The notes below the pieces were generated by a model that did no database searches, was not told where the DNA came from, and saw only the letters and a program-made list of their open reading frames with translations. A DNA stretch of 30,375 bases. It comes from RBC101 sp052387735 (GTDB lineage Bacteria > Gemmatimonadota > Gemmatimonadetes > Gemmatimonadales > Gemmatimonadaceae). The translations under genes were made by a program, and so were the position numbers. Location: positions 1 through 30,375 of the forward strand of contig JBQTIW010000188.1 of assembly GCA_052387735.1 (NCBI GenBank), in the 5' to 3' direction. Positions 30,324 to 30,375 of the stretch are shown one piece after another. The stretch's first letter is position 1. Each line of letters opens with the position of its first letter.

Positions 30324-30375
30324 AAACTTTTGGAGAGTTTGATCCTGGCTCAGGACGAACGCTGGCGGCGTGCTT
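30324..30375 (+). rRNA. rrs: 16S ribosomal RNA, 5' end (partial)
   Basis: The universal 16S start AGAGTTTGATCCTGGCTCAG is present near 30335-30354, followed by GACGAACGCTGGCGGCG. The gene runs out of the window. The exact 5' end is estimated by comparison with other 16S genes and may be off by a few bases. Confidence 0.95.

Overview
High-GC chromosomal DNA (about 65% G+C by eye) from a Gram-negative bacterium. SecDF, an LptE-like LPS lipoprotein, an LpxH-like hydrolase, a heptose adenylyltransferase and several lipobox signal peptides all imply an outer membrane. The start of a 16S rRNA gene at the right edge and the overall style (dense operons, dockerin-bearing secreted proteins, a small metabolosome) suggest a Gemmatimonadota member. 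That assignment is an inference from reading the sequence, not from a database search.

Layout. (1) 1-7378: a promoter, then a leader with an intrinsic terminator, then rimP-nusA-L7Ae-like-infB-rbfA-truB-ribF, the classical translation and transcription factor operon. (2) 7379-10260: a promoter, secD-secF and a strong terminator. (3) 10266-13209: tatD, fhs and ridA. (4) 13210-14512: a selenium module made of a long inverted repeat, a selD whose active-site codon is an in-frame TGA (selenocysteine), and directly downstream the tRNA-Sec gene (anticodon TCA, 97 nt). (5) 14564-15241: a DUF5683-like secreted or membrane protein, followed by a 546-bp gene-free region with a degenerate 21-bp tandem repeat. 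(6) 15788-21580: a tightly coupled set of exported proteins. It holds an Ig-repeat lipoprotein with a cohesin-like C-terminus, a second cohesin-like lipoprotein, an IPT/TIG-like lipoprotein, and a beta-propeller protein ending in a type I dockerin. The propeller frame is broken by one in-frame TAG. (7) 21590-22360, minus strand: an LpxH-like metallophosphoesterase. (8) 22377-25864: a minimal bacterial microcompartment locus with two BMC-H shell proteins (the second overlapping the first out of frame and carrying a Rho_N/SAP-like tail), a CoA-acylating aldehyde dehydrogenase and PduL. (9) 25861-29520: a continuous run of overlapping genes (4HBT thioesterase, lipoprotein, LptE-like, small membrane protein, rfaE2, rph, rdgB). 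(10) 29559-30375: tRNA-Pro, tRNA-Arg, tRNA-Lys, a terminator, and an rRNA promoter leading into 16S.

How the parts work together. SelD makes selenophosphate, and the neighbouring tRNA-Sec carries the selenocysteine needed to translate SelD itself, so the pair forms a self-dependent loop. The cohesin-like and dockerin domains in one operon suggest a non-cellulosomal assembly at the cell surface. The metabolosome genes supply the aldehyde to acyl-CoA to acyl-phosphate core, but neither a signature enzyme nor a pentamer vertex protein is present here. Two sequence-wide patterns stand out. CGTTAGG/CCTAACG occurs 15 times, often forcing the rare TTA leucine codon. Degenerate 7-8 bp phased repeats lie just upstream of several start codons.
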